From contig NZ_NPEG01000001.1 of NCBI RefSeq assembly GCF_002812045.1, positions 682,001 through 746,000 of the forward strand: DNA of 64,000 nt, written 5' to 3'. Origin of the DNA: Leptospira haakeii. GTDB taxonomy: Bacteria; Spirochaetota; Leptospiria; Leptospirales; Leptospiraceae. Numbering within the stretch: the first letter of the stretch is position 1; each line of letters begins with the position of its first letter. Positions 1 to 10,153 of this stretch are shown here, one piece after another. Position numbers and translations under genes: made by a program. Under the pieces are notes generated by a model. The model was not told where the DNA came from. It made no database searches and saw only the letters and a program-made list of their open reading frames with translations.

Positions 1-2318
1 GAGAAGAGGTTCCCGCGAAAAAAGAAGAATTAAACCATAGAAAACCTTCTTACGAAACTCAAAATAAGAATCAGGGATATTCTTCTAAACCTTCACACCA
101 CAAAAAAGATTCTCATGTTCCAGGATCAAAGCCCAAGTTTTACGATCGAAAATTCGGAAGTCATGATTGGGAAAGAGAGAATGAACCTGGCAGAAAACTT
201 CTAAAATTTTTCCGTTCTAAAGCAGGAAAGGTCCTTTCTATGCAAGAGATCTACTCAAAGTTTATCGCTCATGCAGGACAGAAAAAAGGATTTAGAAGGG
301 AAAAATGGGAAGCCCAAGAACAAAAACGTTCTGCAGAAGAAGTTTTGATCTTCTTTGAAAAAGAAGGTCTGATCGAGATCCAAAAAAAGAATATCATAGT
401 TCGTCCAAATCAAACCTTAAGTGGAACCATCTCCTTAAGTAAGAAGGGAGATGGTTTTGTTAAACTGACTACAGGAACAGAAGTGTTTGTTCCGGGTCAG
501 TATACATCTTCTGCTATTCAAGGAGACCTTGTGGAAATTCTTCCAACGGGTATCGGGCGTAAAGGAAAATTAGAAGGAGAAGTTGTCTCAGTTCTTCGCA
601 GGGGCCGTGAACTTTATAGAATGAAGGTCACTGAGAAGGATTATAAATTTATAGTCGGGACCTTCTTAGATATGGAAGGAGATCTGAAAGAAGGTTTTCT
701 TCCCCGCAAAACATTACTCCAAGATCTGCAAGATGAGATCAATATCGGAGATGTTTTAATCGTTACTTTAAAGCAGGATTCGGATCACGAAAAGAATCTA
801 TACGAAGCTCACTTTGTCCGCTTCGAGTCGGATACAAAAGAAGACACGGATCTGATGAGAATGTTAATGAAGTACAATTATACTATTCTCTATCCGGAAG
901 AAGTAAAATTGGAAGAACTTCCTGACGAAGTGGACGAATCCACAGTCGACAATTGGAGCTCGAGGGTGGATTTGAGAGAACTCAAATCCATCACGATAGA
1001 TGGAGAATATTCCAAGGACTTTGACGACGCGATCTCCTTTATAGATGAAGGTAAGAAGATCCGGTTCTACGTTCATATCGCAGACGTTTCTCATTATGTT
1101 CAACCGGGTTCTGATCTGGATGTAGAGGCATATGCTAGAGCAACTTCCGTTTACTTGGGAAGTAGAGTTGTTCCAATGCTTCCCCCTGAACTTTCTGAAA
1201 ATCTTTGTAGTCTTGTGGCTAAGAAGAACCGACTGGCATTTACGGTGGAGATGGAAGCGGATTGGAGCGGCACAATCTTCCATGCTAAGTTTTATAAATC
1301 GATTATTAAAGTAGAGGAAAGATACACTTATAATCGAGCAGAAGAAGAGATCAAAGCCGGAGATCCGAGTAATTGGATCTTCCAAATGATGAAATTTGCG
1401 GACACTCTCAGAAAAAGAAGATTAAACTCCGGAAGAGTAGATCTGAATCTAAAAGAGACAAAGGTAGTTACCGACTCGGAGCATAATGTAGTAGAGATCA
1501 AACCTGTGGATAGATTACAGGCTCATATCTTGATCGAAGAATTTATGCTTTCTGCAAATATCAAAGTAGCAGAGTACATTCGCAAAAAGGAAAGACCTAC
1601 TTTGTATCGTGTCCACGAACCAATGGATGTTGAAAAACTGGAAATGTTGAATTCTTTCCTAAGCCTGAACGGGGTCAACGCTCAACTACAAGACACGAAG
1701 TACGAATCTATCCGACATGTTTTACAAGTAATTGAAGGAAGTCCTTCTGAGCGTTTGTTTAATATTTCTCTTTTAAGAAGTTTTATGCAGGCCTATTATT
1801 CCGGAGAATATTTAGGGCATTGGGGATTGGGTTTCAAAGACTATTGTCATTTCACTTCTCCAATCCGTCGCTATCCTGACTTGGTTTGTCATAGGGTCCT
1901 AGAAAGTATCCTACTCTCAGATGAGGAACCTTATTCTGAAGAAGATATCAAAGTAATGGGTTTACATACTTCTCACGAAGAAAGAAAAGCAACTGATTCT
2001 GAAAGGGATTATTATAAGCTCAAAGCTTGTAGGTTTTTGGAAAAAACAGGGATCAAAGAATTTACTGCGACTCTTGTAGGATTCAAAGCGGCAGTCGCAT
2101 TTGTGGAACTGAATAATCCTCCGGTGGAAGCAATTATCCCTGCAATAGAATTCACAGACGAAGGTGAGTTACAAGCAGAGACAGACTTCACATTCTATTC
2201 TAAAAAATATACCAAACAATATTCATTAGGTGAAACCTTCCCTGTTGAATTGGATAGAATTGATTTTGAAGAAATCAAAATTTACGTGAAGATGAAAAAA
2301 TTCCAAAAGAAAGGATAG
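1..2318 (+). CDS. rnr: Ribonuclease R (3'-5' exoribonuclease), 5' end beyond the window
   Basis: Processive hydrolytic 3'-5' exoribonuclease of the RNase II/R family, which degrades structured RNA in the cytoplasm. The frame is open from base 3 through the ATG at 240, so the gene starts to the left of the window. The extra N-terminal part is a hydrophilic Lys/His/Ser-rich tail followed by a winged-helix-like segment (LLKFF-SKAGKVLSMQEIYSKF) that runs across the 240 ATG, so that ATG is not the real start. Cold-shock domains follow. The RNB catalytic core carries SKDFDDA (about residue 258 counted from the 240 ATG) with the metal-binding aspartates, and FTSPIRRYPDL later in the core. An S1-type domain closes the protein (about 605-690). 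The family assignment is firm; only the start is unseen. Confidence 0.95.
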   Translation, partial: EEVPAKKEELNHRKPSYETQNKNQGYSSKPSHHKKDSHVPGSKPKFYDRKFGSHDWERENEPGRKLLKFFRSKAGKVLSMQEIYSKFIAHAGQKKGFRREKWEAQEQKRSAEEVLIFFEKEGLIEIQKKNIIVRPNQTLSGTISLSKKGDGFVKLTTGTEVFVPGQYTSSAIQGDLVEILPTGIGRKGKLEGEVVSVLRRGRELYRMKVTEKDYKFIVGTFLDMEGDLKEGFLPRKTLLQDLQDEINIGDVLIVTLKQDSDHEKNLYEAHFVRFESDTKEDTDLMRMLMKYNYTILYPEEVKLEELPDEVDESTVDNWSSRVDLRELKSITIDGEYSKDFDDAISFIDEGKKIRFYVHIADVSHYVQPGSDLDVEAYARATSVYLGSRVVPMLPPELSENLCSLVAKKNRLAFTVEMEADWSGTIFHAKFYKSIIKVEERYTYNRAEEEIKAGDPSNWIFQMMKFADTLRKRRLNSGRVDLNLKETKVVTDSEHNVVEIKPVDRLQAHILIEEFMLSANIKVAEYIRKKERPTLYRVHEPMDVEKLEMLNSFLSLNGVNAQLQDTKYESIRHVLQVIEGSPSERLFNISLLRSFMQAYYSGEYLGHWGLGFKDYCHFTSPIRRYPDLVCHRVLESILLSDEEPYSEEDIKVMGLHTSHEERKATDSERDYYKLKACRFLEKTGIKEFTATLVGFKAAVAFVELNNPPVEAIIPAIEFTDEGELQAETDFTFYSKKYTKQYSLGETFPVELDRIDFEEIKIYVKMKKFQKKG

Positions 2319-2354
2319 ACAAAGTCGAACATATTCCAGAACATTCGTTACGGC

Positions 2355-2380
2355 AAACTTTGTTTTTTCGAACAAAGTTT
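2355..2380 (+). promoter_or_regulatory. Perfect 10-bp hairpin touching the ribosome-binding site of the next gene
   Basis: AAACTTTGTT (2355-2364) and AACAAAGTTT (2371-2380) are exact inverted complements around the loop TTTTCG. The Shine-Dalgarno AGGAG (2381-2385) follows directly. It lies between rnr and the TTG start at 2392. The T-run is in the loop and not after the stem, so it is not a classical terminator. It could be a repressor site, an mRNA stabiliser or an element limiting ribosome access. The structure is seen; the role is inferred. Confidence 0.5.
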
Positions 2381-2391
2381 AGGAGTTAGAA

Positions 2392-2895
2392 TTGGAATCG
2401 TTTCTGGATGAGAAAGTTTCTCGTAGTCGCTTTCTAAAATTTTTGTTCAAAACGGCCGCCATCTCGGCTATCCTAGTTCCTCAGGCTTCCTGCAAACCTG
2501 GATCCATTCCTAAATTGCATGGATTGAGTGATTCTGAATATCTCGCTTTCAAATCATTGGAAGAAGTTTTCCTGGTAGGAAATCCAATCCAAGGATTCGA
2601 CTTGGGAGTAGCTGCGGATAAATATATCTACGGCCATCCTTATCCAATCGATACAGAATCCGTTTTGAAATTATTGGCATTCTTGCCTGGCTCTTCTCTT
2701 GTTTCTCTTGCTTTGGATTTTTCTTTCACCTCTATGGTGGGGCTTTCCAAAGAAGATAGAGAGAAACGACTTCTTTCCTGGAAAAACTCTTCCTTGTCTT
2801 TGAAAAGAGGCGCTTATAATATTATGCGCCAGTTGTCCTTCTTCTTAGTTTCTATGGAAAGAGATTATAACGAACTAGTGGGATATAAAGGTTAA
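2392..2895 (+). CDS. Exported gluconate 2-dehydrogenase subunit 3-like protein
   Basis: This 167-residue protein is probably the small subunit of a membrane-bound or periplasmic GMC-type dehydrogenase whose flavoprotein is encoded 5 bp downstream. The N-terminus has SRSRFLKF, close to the Tat consensus S-R-R-x-F-L-K. A hydrophobic stretch follows, ending at QASC, which could be a lipoprotein cysteine (about residue 34). The rest is short and helical with no catalytic motif, as in the gluconate 2-dehydrogenase subunit 3 family, which commonly precedes GMC oxidoreductases. The TTG start is chosen because AGGAG lies 6 nt upstream. The family call rests on length, signal and neighbour more than on strong motifs. 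No cytochrome c subunit gene is nearby. Confidence 0.65.
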   Translation: MESFLDEKVSRSRFLKFLFKTAAISAILVPQASCKPGSIPKLHGLSDSEYLAFKSLEEVFLVGNPIQGFDLGVAADKYIYGHPYPIDTESVLKLLAFLPGSSLVSLALDFSFTSMVGLSKEDREKRLLSWKNSSLSLKRGAYNIMRQLSFFLVSMERDYNELVGYKG

Positions 2896-2900
2896 GAACT

Positions 2901-4514
2901 ATGGGAGCGATTCCTGAAGCAAATTATAAGATTATCACTCCGGAAAAACATGAATCTTTGATCAAAGAGAATGGGATCAAAGACGGAGTTTGGAAATTAC
3001 AAGCAGAAGCTGTTATCATCGGCTCCGGTGCAGGAGGAGCAGTGGTTGCTGCCACTCTTGCAAAGGCAGGTTGGAAAGTAGTTCTAATTGAAGAGGGCGG
3101 ATATTTTAATCCTGCAAAATTCACTGGAGATGAGTTTCTTTCCCAAGCTAGATTATATAGAGACGCAGGATTTATCATCGCAGAAGAGCAAACTCTTTCT
3201 ATTTTACAAGGAAGGACTATCGGAGGTTCCACCACTATAAATTGGCAAACTTCTCTTTATCCTCCTGATTACGTGACCAACGAATGGGATTCCCGTTTTG
3301 GCTGGAAAGATTACGGAAGACAGGAAATGGACGCTTATATTTCAGAAGTCCACGAAAGGATTGGTGTCCACGAAGTTCCGCCGAATTTGATCAATGCTAA
3401 TAATAATACCTTGATGAAAGGTGGAAAAGCATTAGGCCTGCATCCGGAAGTATTAAAGAATAATAATAGAGGTTGTATCGGTCTCGGCCGTTGCGGCTTA
3501 GGTTGTCCTATCAATGCAAAACAATCCGCATTTTTGACTTGGATCCCTGATGCGATCGAAGCGGGTGCTACTGTAATCTCGAATATGAGAGCACAATACA
3601 TCCAAGACGGAGATATAAAAACTGTAGTTGCAGAATTCACTCCTGATCCTTACGAAAAGGCCCCAAACAATATTCTAGAAAAAGTAGTGATTGAAGCCCC
3701 TGTGGTCATCGTGAGTGCAGGTGCGATCGAAGGTCCTGCATTATTACAAAGATCCGGACTTGGAAATGATTGGGTTGGAAGAAATTTAAAAGTTCATCCT
3801 ACCAGCACAAACTTTGCGATCTTTGAAGAGACAATCAATATGTTCTCCGGACCTCCTCAATCAGCAGTGATCAAAGACGGTCATAACCAAGACAATACAG
3901 GTTACGGATACTGGTTAGAAGTTGCACCTTTTCGCCCTACCTTAGCAAGTTCATTGATTCCTTTTTATGGGCAGAGACAATTCGATACGATGAAGAAGTA
4001 TCCGAACATGAGTGCAGGCATTGTGCTTGTTCGTGATGGAGCAGATGGCGAAGCAAACGCTTCTGTGAAATGGTCTTTGGGAAGAAGAAAAGTATATTTC
4101 GAGATCACTCCTACTGACGGTAAAAATTTGCTCAAAGGTTTGAAAGCTCTCGCAGAAGTACAAGTTGCTGCAGGTGCAAAAGCGATCATATTCCCTTTCC
4201 CTGATGTAGAAGATCCAGTTCCTGTGGATAAAAATTCCAAGTTTGATTGGATCCTGGATAAAAGTATAGAGCCAGGAAAGATTGCGATCGGTTCTGCTCA
4301 CCCTCACGGTTCTATCCAAGCTGCTAAGTCACCCGACCTAGGTGCGGTAGATTTGGATTTCCAACTCTTCGGTCATAAGAATATTTTTGTAATGGATGCT
4401 TCCGTATATCCTACAGGATTATCCGTAAACCCCCAAATTACGACAATGAGTGTGAATCTCAGAGCTGCAAGAGCCTTGGCTCAAAGAAAAGCAGAGGTTT
4501 TAGGAAATAAATAA
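2901..4514 (+). CDS. GMC family FAD-dependent oxidoreductase
   Basis: This 537-residue glucose-methanol-choline-type flavoprotein oxidises an alcohol or sugar substrate that cannot be told from sequence. The N-terminal Rossmann motif is VIIGSGAGGAVVAATLAKAG (about residues 37-56) followed by an acidic residue in VVLIEEGG. The GMC signature region GRTIGGSTTINW is near 105-116. A cysteine-containing GCIGLGRCGLGCP segment (about 190) resembles GMC members related to fructose/gluconate dehydrogenases. The C-terminus has SAHPHGS and DASVYPTGLSVNPQITTMS, the conserved active-site and FAD region. It has no signal peptide of its own, which suits co-export with the Tat-like small subunit encoded just upstream (5 bp gap). 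Family is firm; substrate unknown. Confidence 0.88.
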   Translation: MGAIPEANYKIITPEKHESLIKENGIKDGVWKLQAEAVIIGSGAGGAVVAATLAKAGWKVVLIEEGGYFNPAKFTGDEFLSQARLYRDAGFIIAEEQTLSILQGRTIGGSTTINWQTSLYPPDYVTNEWDSRFGWKDYGRQEMDAYISEVHERIGVHEVPPNLINANNNTLMKGGKALGLHPEVLKNNNRGCIGLGRCGLGCPINAKQSAFLTWIPDAIEAGATVISNMRAQYIQDGDIKTVVAEFTPDPYEKAPNNILEKVVIEAPVVIVSAGAIEGPALLQRSGLGNDWVGRNLKVHPTSTNFAIFEETINMFSGPPQSAVIKDGHNQDNTGYGYWLEVAPFRPTLASSLIPFYGQRQFDTMKKYPNMSAGIVLVRDGADGEANASVKWSLGRRKVYFEITPTDGKNLLKGLKALAEVQVAAGAKAIIFPFPDVEDPVPVDKNSKFDWILDKSIEPGKIAIGSAHPHGSIQAAKSPDLGAVDLDFQLFGHKNIFVMDASVYPTGLSVNPQITTMSVNLRAARALAQRKAEVLGNK

Positions 4515-4625
4515 TTCCTTTGGGAAGGCGAGAATTCCACTTTATTCGTGGCGTTCTCTTCCAAAATTGGATAAATGCCTTCCTTCTTTTGTAGTATTCG
4601 GAGGGAAAATATCGGTCTCACTAGT

Positions 4626-6137
4626 ATGCGTAGACCGTTCTTTTCTCTACTGATTTGCTTTAGTATATTCTTCTTTTCCAATTCTGTCTTCGCAGACATG
4701 AAAGAAGGTAAAAAAGCGTATTCCAGAAAAGACTACACAGAGGCTCTCAAACAATTCCAAAAATATAACGATGGCAATCCTTCTTCAGGCGAGGCTTGGA
4801 TGTACATGGGTTATATATATGAGAGCAAAAAAGATTATACTAAATCAATCCAAGCTTTCAAAAAAGCGGTTAGTTTAAATCTTCCTAAAAAAGATTTGGT
4901 TAACTCTCTTACAAAGATCATCCTTTATCATAATTATCAGAGAGATTATGGAGAAGTGATCTCTTATTCCAATAGATTATTAAAGATCGATCCGGACCTT
5001 TCTCATATCCAAAAGATCAGGGCTGCCGCAGAAGAGAGATATTCTTCCGGTGGACCTCGAAAACCTGTTTATCATGAAGAAGAACCAGAGCAGGAAAGTG
5101 TTTCTAGTCTTGAAAAAAAGTTAAAACAAGAGCCAAATAATAAAGAGATCCTTTGGAGACTTGCATTAGCTTATTATAATGAAAAAGAATTTGTTAAGTC
5201 TGAATCCATTCTTTCCGGATTAGTGAAGAGTGAACCGGAAAATGTGGAGTATGGCTACAAATATGGGGCTCTACTTGTGCGAGTCGGAAATTACGACGAC
5301 GCAATTGTAGTCCTGAATCGTATAGAGCCAAAGATCCCTTCCGAAAGGGAAAAATTACTTTATTATACACATCTTACTCAAGCGGCTGCTTACCATAAAA
5401 AGAAAAACTTCGAAGAAGCATCGAAGTATTATAGAAAGGCTCACGCAAATAAACATACAGTTCTTCCTTTGATCGGTCTGACCAAAATTAAATGGCAGCA
5501 AAAGGATTGTGATAATGCGATCAAAACCGCCGAAAAAGCTCTCGAATACGGGGAAAAAACCAGAGAGATCCGAATGTATATCGGACTCTGCAAGATACAG
5601 ATCGGCAAAAAAGAAGAAGGTTATGATCTTCTGAAAGAGATCGGTACTGCCATCGAAAAAGAAAATCCTGAGTTAAAAGAGCTTCCGGATGTGTATTACG
5701 ACGGTATCTTAAAACTCGCCAGATATTATACAAACAACGGGAACTACGAAAAGGCTCTTAAATATTTCCATGCAGTCCAACCGGACGAGGAAGAGATTAG
5801 AGAATATAATTTCTATTTAGGTAAAACGTATCTATATACTGGATACGTAGAAAAGGCGATTGTCCATTTAGAAAAGGTGCAGGATTCCGCAGGAGCTTAT
5901 TATCTTTTAGCAAAATGTTACGCAGAGAAGAATGATCAAGAAAGGACGATGTCCTATATCAAAAAATCAGGAAGTATTAAATCTTCTTATTGGACTTCTG
6001 CAGAAAAAGATAAGGCATTCAAGAAGTTCAGGTCTGATGAGAATTTTAAAACATTCTTAGAAACTCGTGCTGGAACTAAAGATCATAAGAAATCGGATGA
6101 TGATAAAGACGACGATGATTCCCAAGATAGGGATTAA
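4626..6137 (+). CDS. Secreted TPR-repeat protein
   Basis: This 503-residue protein is predicted to be exported to the periplasm. The chosen ATG (4626) gives a clean signal peptide, MRRPFFSLLICFSIFFFSNS ending near VFA. An upstream in-frame ATG at 4575 would add 17 unlikely residues. The mature protein is built of tetratricopeptide-like helical repeats (for example GEAWMYMGYIYESKKDYTKS and KALKYFHAVQ), typical of scaffolds for envelope protein complexes. The tail is very acidic and low in complexity (KSDDDKDDDDSQDRD). It is convergent with the aroD gene, with only 4 bp between the stop codons and so no room for a terminator in between. The specific partner is unknown. Confidence 0.8.
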   Translation: MRRPFFSLLICFSIFFFSNSVFADMKEGKKAYSRKDYTEALKQFQKYNDGNPSSGEAWMYMGYIYESKKDYTKSIQAFKKAVSLNLPKKDLVNSLTKIILYHNYQRDYGEVISYSNRLLKIDPDLSHIQKIRAAAEERYSSGGPRKPVYHEEEPEQESVSSLEKKLKQEPNNKEILWRLALAYYNEKEFVKSESILSGLVKSEPENVEYGYKYGALLVRVGNYDDAIVVLNRIEPKIPSEREKLLYYTHLTQAAAYHKKKNFEEASKYYRKAHANKHTVLPLIGLTKIKWQQKDCDNAIKTAEKALEYGEKTREIRMYIGLCKIQIGKKEEGYDLLKEIGTAIEKENPELKELPDVYYDGILKLARYYTNNGNYEKALKYFHAVQPDEEEIREYNFYLGKTYLYTGYVEKAIVHLEKVQDSAGAYYLLAKCYAEKNDQERTMSYIKKSGSIKSSYWTSAEKDKAFKKFRSDENFKTFLETRAGTKDHKKSDDDKDDDDSQDRD

Positions 6138-6141
6138 TTGT

Positions 6142-6867
6142 TTATTTTCTTTTAGATAGAAGCGTTTCCAAATCCACTTGGCCGGGAGCTTTTGGTTCTC
6201 CCAAACAACAATAAGTAAATTGAGATCCTATTCTTTCAGGAAAGATCCTGAATTCTTTTCCAGATTCTCCCATTAAAATCCCACAGAATCCGATTGGAAT
6301 ATTCTGTTTAGCACATAGTTTAGACAGCTTAAGTGCAGAATCTTGGAAATCCTTAGATTCTTGCTCGTTCTTCGGAAGCGCAGCTATTTTAAAAATTCTT
6401 TGAAAAGGAAGTCCTGACTTAACAGTCGCTAAAAATTCTTCTGTGACTGGTCTTAGGAAAAAGAGTAATTCTTCGTAATCAGGAATTCCGGAAAAACTAT
6501 GAACAGATCGGATGATACCGAATCTATCCTCGTCAATTCCATTAAAGACCGGATTGTCTTTATCCAATTCCAGATCTATATAATGTTTTCCCGATTCTAA
6601 TGCGGAAAGTAACGGTGCAATATTCTCCATATTCCAATTGCCTAAACTTTTTAAGCTGGAATCTTCTGGTTGTCTATAGGTGAATACACAGGGTGCATTT
6701 AGGTCTTTTATTTTTTGTAAGATCTTTTCTGGAGCATCCTTTTCGGAACGAAATTGGTCCAAACGTATCTCTAAAAAATCTGCCTTAGGAAGAGTTTTTA
6801 ATCCAAAAAACTCTTCCTCATTCAATGTTAGAATGATCCTTATTTTTTGAGAATCGTTTTGGCTCAT
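6142..6867 (-). CDS. aroD: Type I 3-dehydroquinate dehydratase
   Basis: Third step of the shikimate pathway: dehydration of 3-dehydroquinate to 3-dehydroshikimate through a Schiff base with lysine. At 241 residues it matches the class I TIM-barrel length. Visible motifs are EIRLDQF, FTYRQPEDSS, IIRSVHSF (general-base histidine), FKIAALP (Schiff-base lysine), GILMGESGKEFRIF and CLGEPKAPGQ, all in the expected order. It is the last gene of an operon with a TonB-C-like protein, a NusG paralogue and kdsD (6 bp gap to kdsD), which joins aromatic and Kdo precursor genes. A class II enzyme is excluded by length and motifs. Confidence 0.93.
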   Translation of the reverse strand: MSQNDSQKIRIILTLNEEEFFGLKTLPKADFLEIRLDQFRSEKDAPEKILQKIKDLNAPCVFTYRQPEDSSLKSLGNWNMENIAPLLSALESGKHYIDLELDKDNPVFNGIDEDRFGIIRSVHSFSGIPDYEELLFFLRPVTEEFLATVKSGLPFQRIFKIAALPKNEQESKDFQDSALKLSKLCAKQNIPIGFCGILMGESGKEFRIFPERIGSQFTYCCLGEPKAPGQVDLETLLSKRK

Positions 6868-6873
6868 CGAAAA

Positions 6874-7842
<969 letters not shown>

Positions 7843-7844
7843 TT

Positions 7845-8366
7845 CTAATTCTCCTCGTCCGTTTCTAATAGTTCCGAATCCAATTCCAAGGATACTGTGG
7901 TATCCATTCCGGAAATGGAAACAAGAATAGAAGATTTACTTCCTTTTCGGATCACTCTAGCTCTTAAATTTTTAAACGGTCCGTTTTTGATCAGAACCTT
8001 TTTGCCCGGAGCCAGTATCTTTTCCCTTTCGATCTTGATCCTATCCGGATACTCAGTTACGAGTTGGCGGATCGCATCAATATCTTCCTCATCGATTACG
8101 AGAGGAGTTTCTCCGACCGAAACAAATTTTACTACTCCTGCAGTTTCAAGTACTCTTAGTTTTTCTATTCTTATATCAATTTTTACGAATACATAAGAAG
8201 GAAAAACAGGGACCAGAACCGTTTTGATCCTATCAGACCATTGTTTTTTGGTCGAGATAATCGGCAAGTATTGGGTTATTCCCTTTTTGGAAAGTTCTAA
8301 TGCTAACTTCTTCTCTGCCCTAGAATTTGTATAAACTGCATACCATGATTTAGAAGATTCACTCAT
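7845..8366 (-). CDS. NusG-family specialised transcription antiterminator (RfaH/UpxY/LoaP-like)
   Basis: This 173-residue NusG paralogue binds RNA polymerase and usually promotes read-through of a particular operon. The N-terminal NGN domain (about 8-105) opens with WYAVYTNSRAEKKLALELSKKGI and contains PSYVFVKI and VVKFVSVGETP. The C-terminal KOW-type segment has KKVLIKNGPFKNLRARVIRKG. Housekeeping nusG normally sits beside ribosomal-protein genes. This copy sits in an operon with Kdo-precursor and shikimate genes, which fits an envelope-polysaccharide antiterminator. The ATG at 8366 is preferred; a TTG 9 nt upstream would add MNQ. The start overlaps the end of the preceding gene by 8 bp, implying translational coupling. 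Confidence 0.82.
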   Translation of the reverse strand: MSESSKSWYAVYTNSRAEKKLALELSKKGITQYLPIISTKKQWSDRIKTVLVPVFPSYVFVKIDIRIEKLRVLETAGVVKFVSVGETPLVIDEEDIDAIRQLVTEYPDRIKIEREKILAPGKKVLIKNGPFKNLRARVIRKGSKSSILVSISGMDTTVSLELDSELLETDEEN

Positions 8367-8832
8367 CTGATTCAATTCGAAAGGATACTGGAATAATTAT
8401 TATATTTCCTTCTGGCAGTTGAAATTTCCAGCTAGAAATCGATCTTCTAAACTGTGACTCAAAAACCTTATATTTACAAGGTTTGATCGTAGTAATATTT
8501 CTGGCTGCTCCGTTAGGCCCTATCACCACTTCCCAAGAACAATCTGATTCTAATCGCTGCTCCAAAGCTTCGGGTGGAAAATGGATCTCGTTTTTAAATC
8601 TTTCAATCTCGGCTTCGGGAGTTCCAGCCAGGCCGGAATTGGAAGAAGCGTCCGGTCCTTCTCCCAAACTTTTAGGAAGTGAAAAATGTAAACTCGGGAT
8701 TTGGCCTTTACTCAAAGTTAGTTTGATCTGTTCTGAAAAATTTTGAGTGTTTAGGCTTCGGATCAGATAGTAAGATAAAAATAGGACTGTATGAATGGAG
8801 AGAGAAATGAAAAAGGAAACCCTGGATCCCAT
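8359..8832 (-). CDS. TonB C-terminal-like membrane-anchored protein
   Basis: This 157-residue protein has one N-terminal transmembrane anchor (about 5-25), a variable periplasmic linker and a C-terminal domain whose pattern (FPPEALEQRLE, WEVVIGPNGAARNITTIKPC, FRRSISSWKFQLPEG, IIIPVSFRI) matches the TonB/TolA energy-transducer fold. Such proteins couple the proton-motive force to outer-membrane transport, but no ExbB, ExbD or receptor gene is adjacent. Two cysteines (in ESDCSWEV and KPCKYK) may form a disulfide. It is the first gene of a four-gene operon with the NusG paralogue. The fold assignment is by motif resemblance and is moderately sure; the physiological partner is unknown. Confidence 0.6.
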   Translation of the reverse strand: MGSRVSFFISLSIHTVLFLSYYLIRSLNTQNFSEQIKLTLSKGQIPSLHFSLPKSLGEGPDASSNSGLAGTPEAEIERFKNEIHFPPEALEQRLESDCSWEVVIGPNGAARNITTIKPCKYKVFESQFRRSISSWKFQLPEGNIIIIPVSFRIESDE

Positions 8833-8912
8833 TGGATTAATACGTTTTTACAAGTATAATTAATATTGAATTTTTCTTGAATCGAATTTTTGGACCTACG
8901 AAACTCGGCCCG

Positions 8913-10118
8913 ATGCACGGGTCAATGATAGAGATCATTTCGATATTGGTCACCTGCTCCTTTGTAGGTTGGATTACAAACTATATAGCAGTACAAATGA
9001 TCTTCTATCCTGTTAAGTTTAGAGGGTGGGGAGTTTTAGGCTGGCAGGGAATTATTCCAAGACATTCTAAAAAAATGGCAGGGCTCATTTCAGATGTAAT
9101 GATGGAGAGGTTGATCCGTCCTTATGATCTATATAAAAAAATAGATCCCGTGCAAATTTCGGATCTGATCCGAGATAGGATCGGTGAAAAATCTTCCTCC
9201 ATAGTCAAAGATATATTTTTTGCGGACAACCCGGTAATTTGGAAAATGGTTCCGGAAGAGGCGAAACAAATTTTAGAAAAAGAGATCCGAGAGGATATTC
9301 CAAAAAAAATACAAGAGATCTATACCTCTTTTGGTGAGAATTTGGAAAGTATATTAGGGATTGGCGATTTAATTAAGGAATCTCTTTCAGGAGAAAACGC
9401 AAATGTTCTCTCTGAAATTTTTAGAAGATGTGGAGGTCCTGAGTTTAGATTTATTGTTCGTTCAGGGATCTATTTCGGTTTTCTGATCGGTTGTGTCCAA
9501 GTCTTGTTCATCGCATACTTGAACCAATGGTGGACTATGCCGTTGATGGGGATTTTTGTGGGTTATATCACCAACTGGCTTGCCATCCTTATGATCTTCT
9601 CTCCTTTACAGCCTAAGAACTTTTTGTTTTTCAAATACCAAGGTCTTTTCTTAAAAAGACAGATAGATGTTTCCAGAGAATTCGCATCCGTAGTTGCTTC
9701 TAAAATTTTAGATCCTGAAAGTTTGATAGGTGTGATCTTTAAAGGAAAAGGAGGGGATCTTATCATTACGGAACTTCTTTCAAAGTCCAAAGAATTAATG
9801 GATGAGAAGTTAAAGAAAAAAATCCCTTATGCTTCTTTAATTTTAGGCTCTAAGAAGTTAGAAGAATTAAAAGAGAAGATTGCGAATTCTATTTTAGAAT
9901 TAGTGCCTGAAACTGCCGACAAGATGAAAGACTATATCGAAGAGAGATTAGAGATAGAAAAATTAGTCTTCGAAAATTTAAGTATACTACCTCCTGAAGA
10001 ATTCGAACATCTTCTGCATTCAGTCTTTAAAGAAGATGAGGCCACCTTAATCAGTTTAGGTGCATTCCTAGGAGGTATCGCCGGATGCATCCAAGCATAT
10101 CTAGTTTTTATAAAATAG
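8913..10118 (+). CDS. DUF445 family membrane protein
   Basis: Predicted inner-membrane protein of the DUF445 (YheB/YjiN-like) family, molecular function unknown. The hallmark VGWITNYIAVQMIFYPVKFRG occurs near the N-terminus and a second copy, VGYITNWLAILMIFSPLQPK, follows an internal membrane segment (about residues 195-235). A hydrophobic C-terminal helix (GAFLGGIAGCIQAYLVFI) closes the protein. Between these lie long amphipathic helices rich in Lys and Glu. None of the possible starts (TTG 8877, ATG 8913, ATG 8925) has a clear ribosome-binding site. The first ATG is used; the 8925 ATG places the membrane helix directly at the N-terminus and is equally plausible. Confidence 0.82.
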   Translation: MHGSMIEIISILVTCSFVGWITNYIAVQMIFYPVKFRGWGVLGWQGIIPRHSKKMAGLISDVMMERLIRPYDLYKKIDPVQISDLIRDRIGEKSSSIVKDIFFADNPVIWKMVPEEAKQILEKEIREDIPKKIQEIYTSFGENLESILGIGDLIKESLSGENANVLSEIFRRCGGPEFRFIVRSGIYFGFLIGCVQVLFIAYLNQWWTMPLMGIFVGYITNWLAILMIFSPLQPKNFLFFKYQGLFLKRQIDVSREFASVVASKILDPESLIGVIFKGKGGDLIITELLSKSKELMDEKLKKKIPYASLILGSKKLEELKEKIANSILELVPETADKMKDYIEERLEIEKLVFENLSILPPEEFEHLLHSVFKEDEATLISLGAFLGGIAGCIQAYLVFIK

Positions 10119-10153
10119 GGTTGCGGTCGGTTTTAAGATCCACTGTTTTATAA

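Noticed and set aside
864..1385. Minus-strand 173-codon open frame inside rnr
   Set aside because: It lies fully antisense to a confident RNase R gene, has no protein-like motif and looks like a shadow of codon usage.
3951..4319. Minus-strand 122-codon frame inside the GMC oxidoreductase gene
   Set aside because: Antisense shadow with no recognisable protein features.
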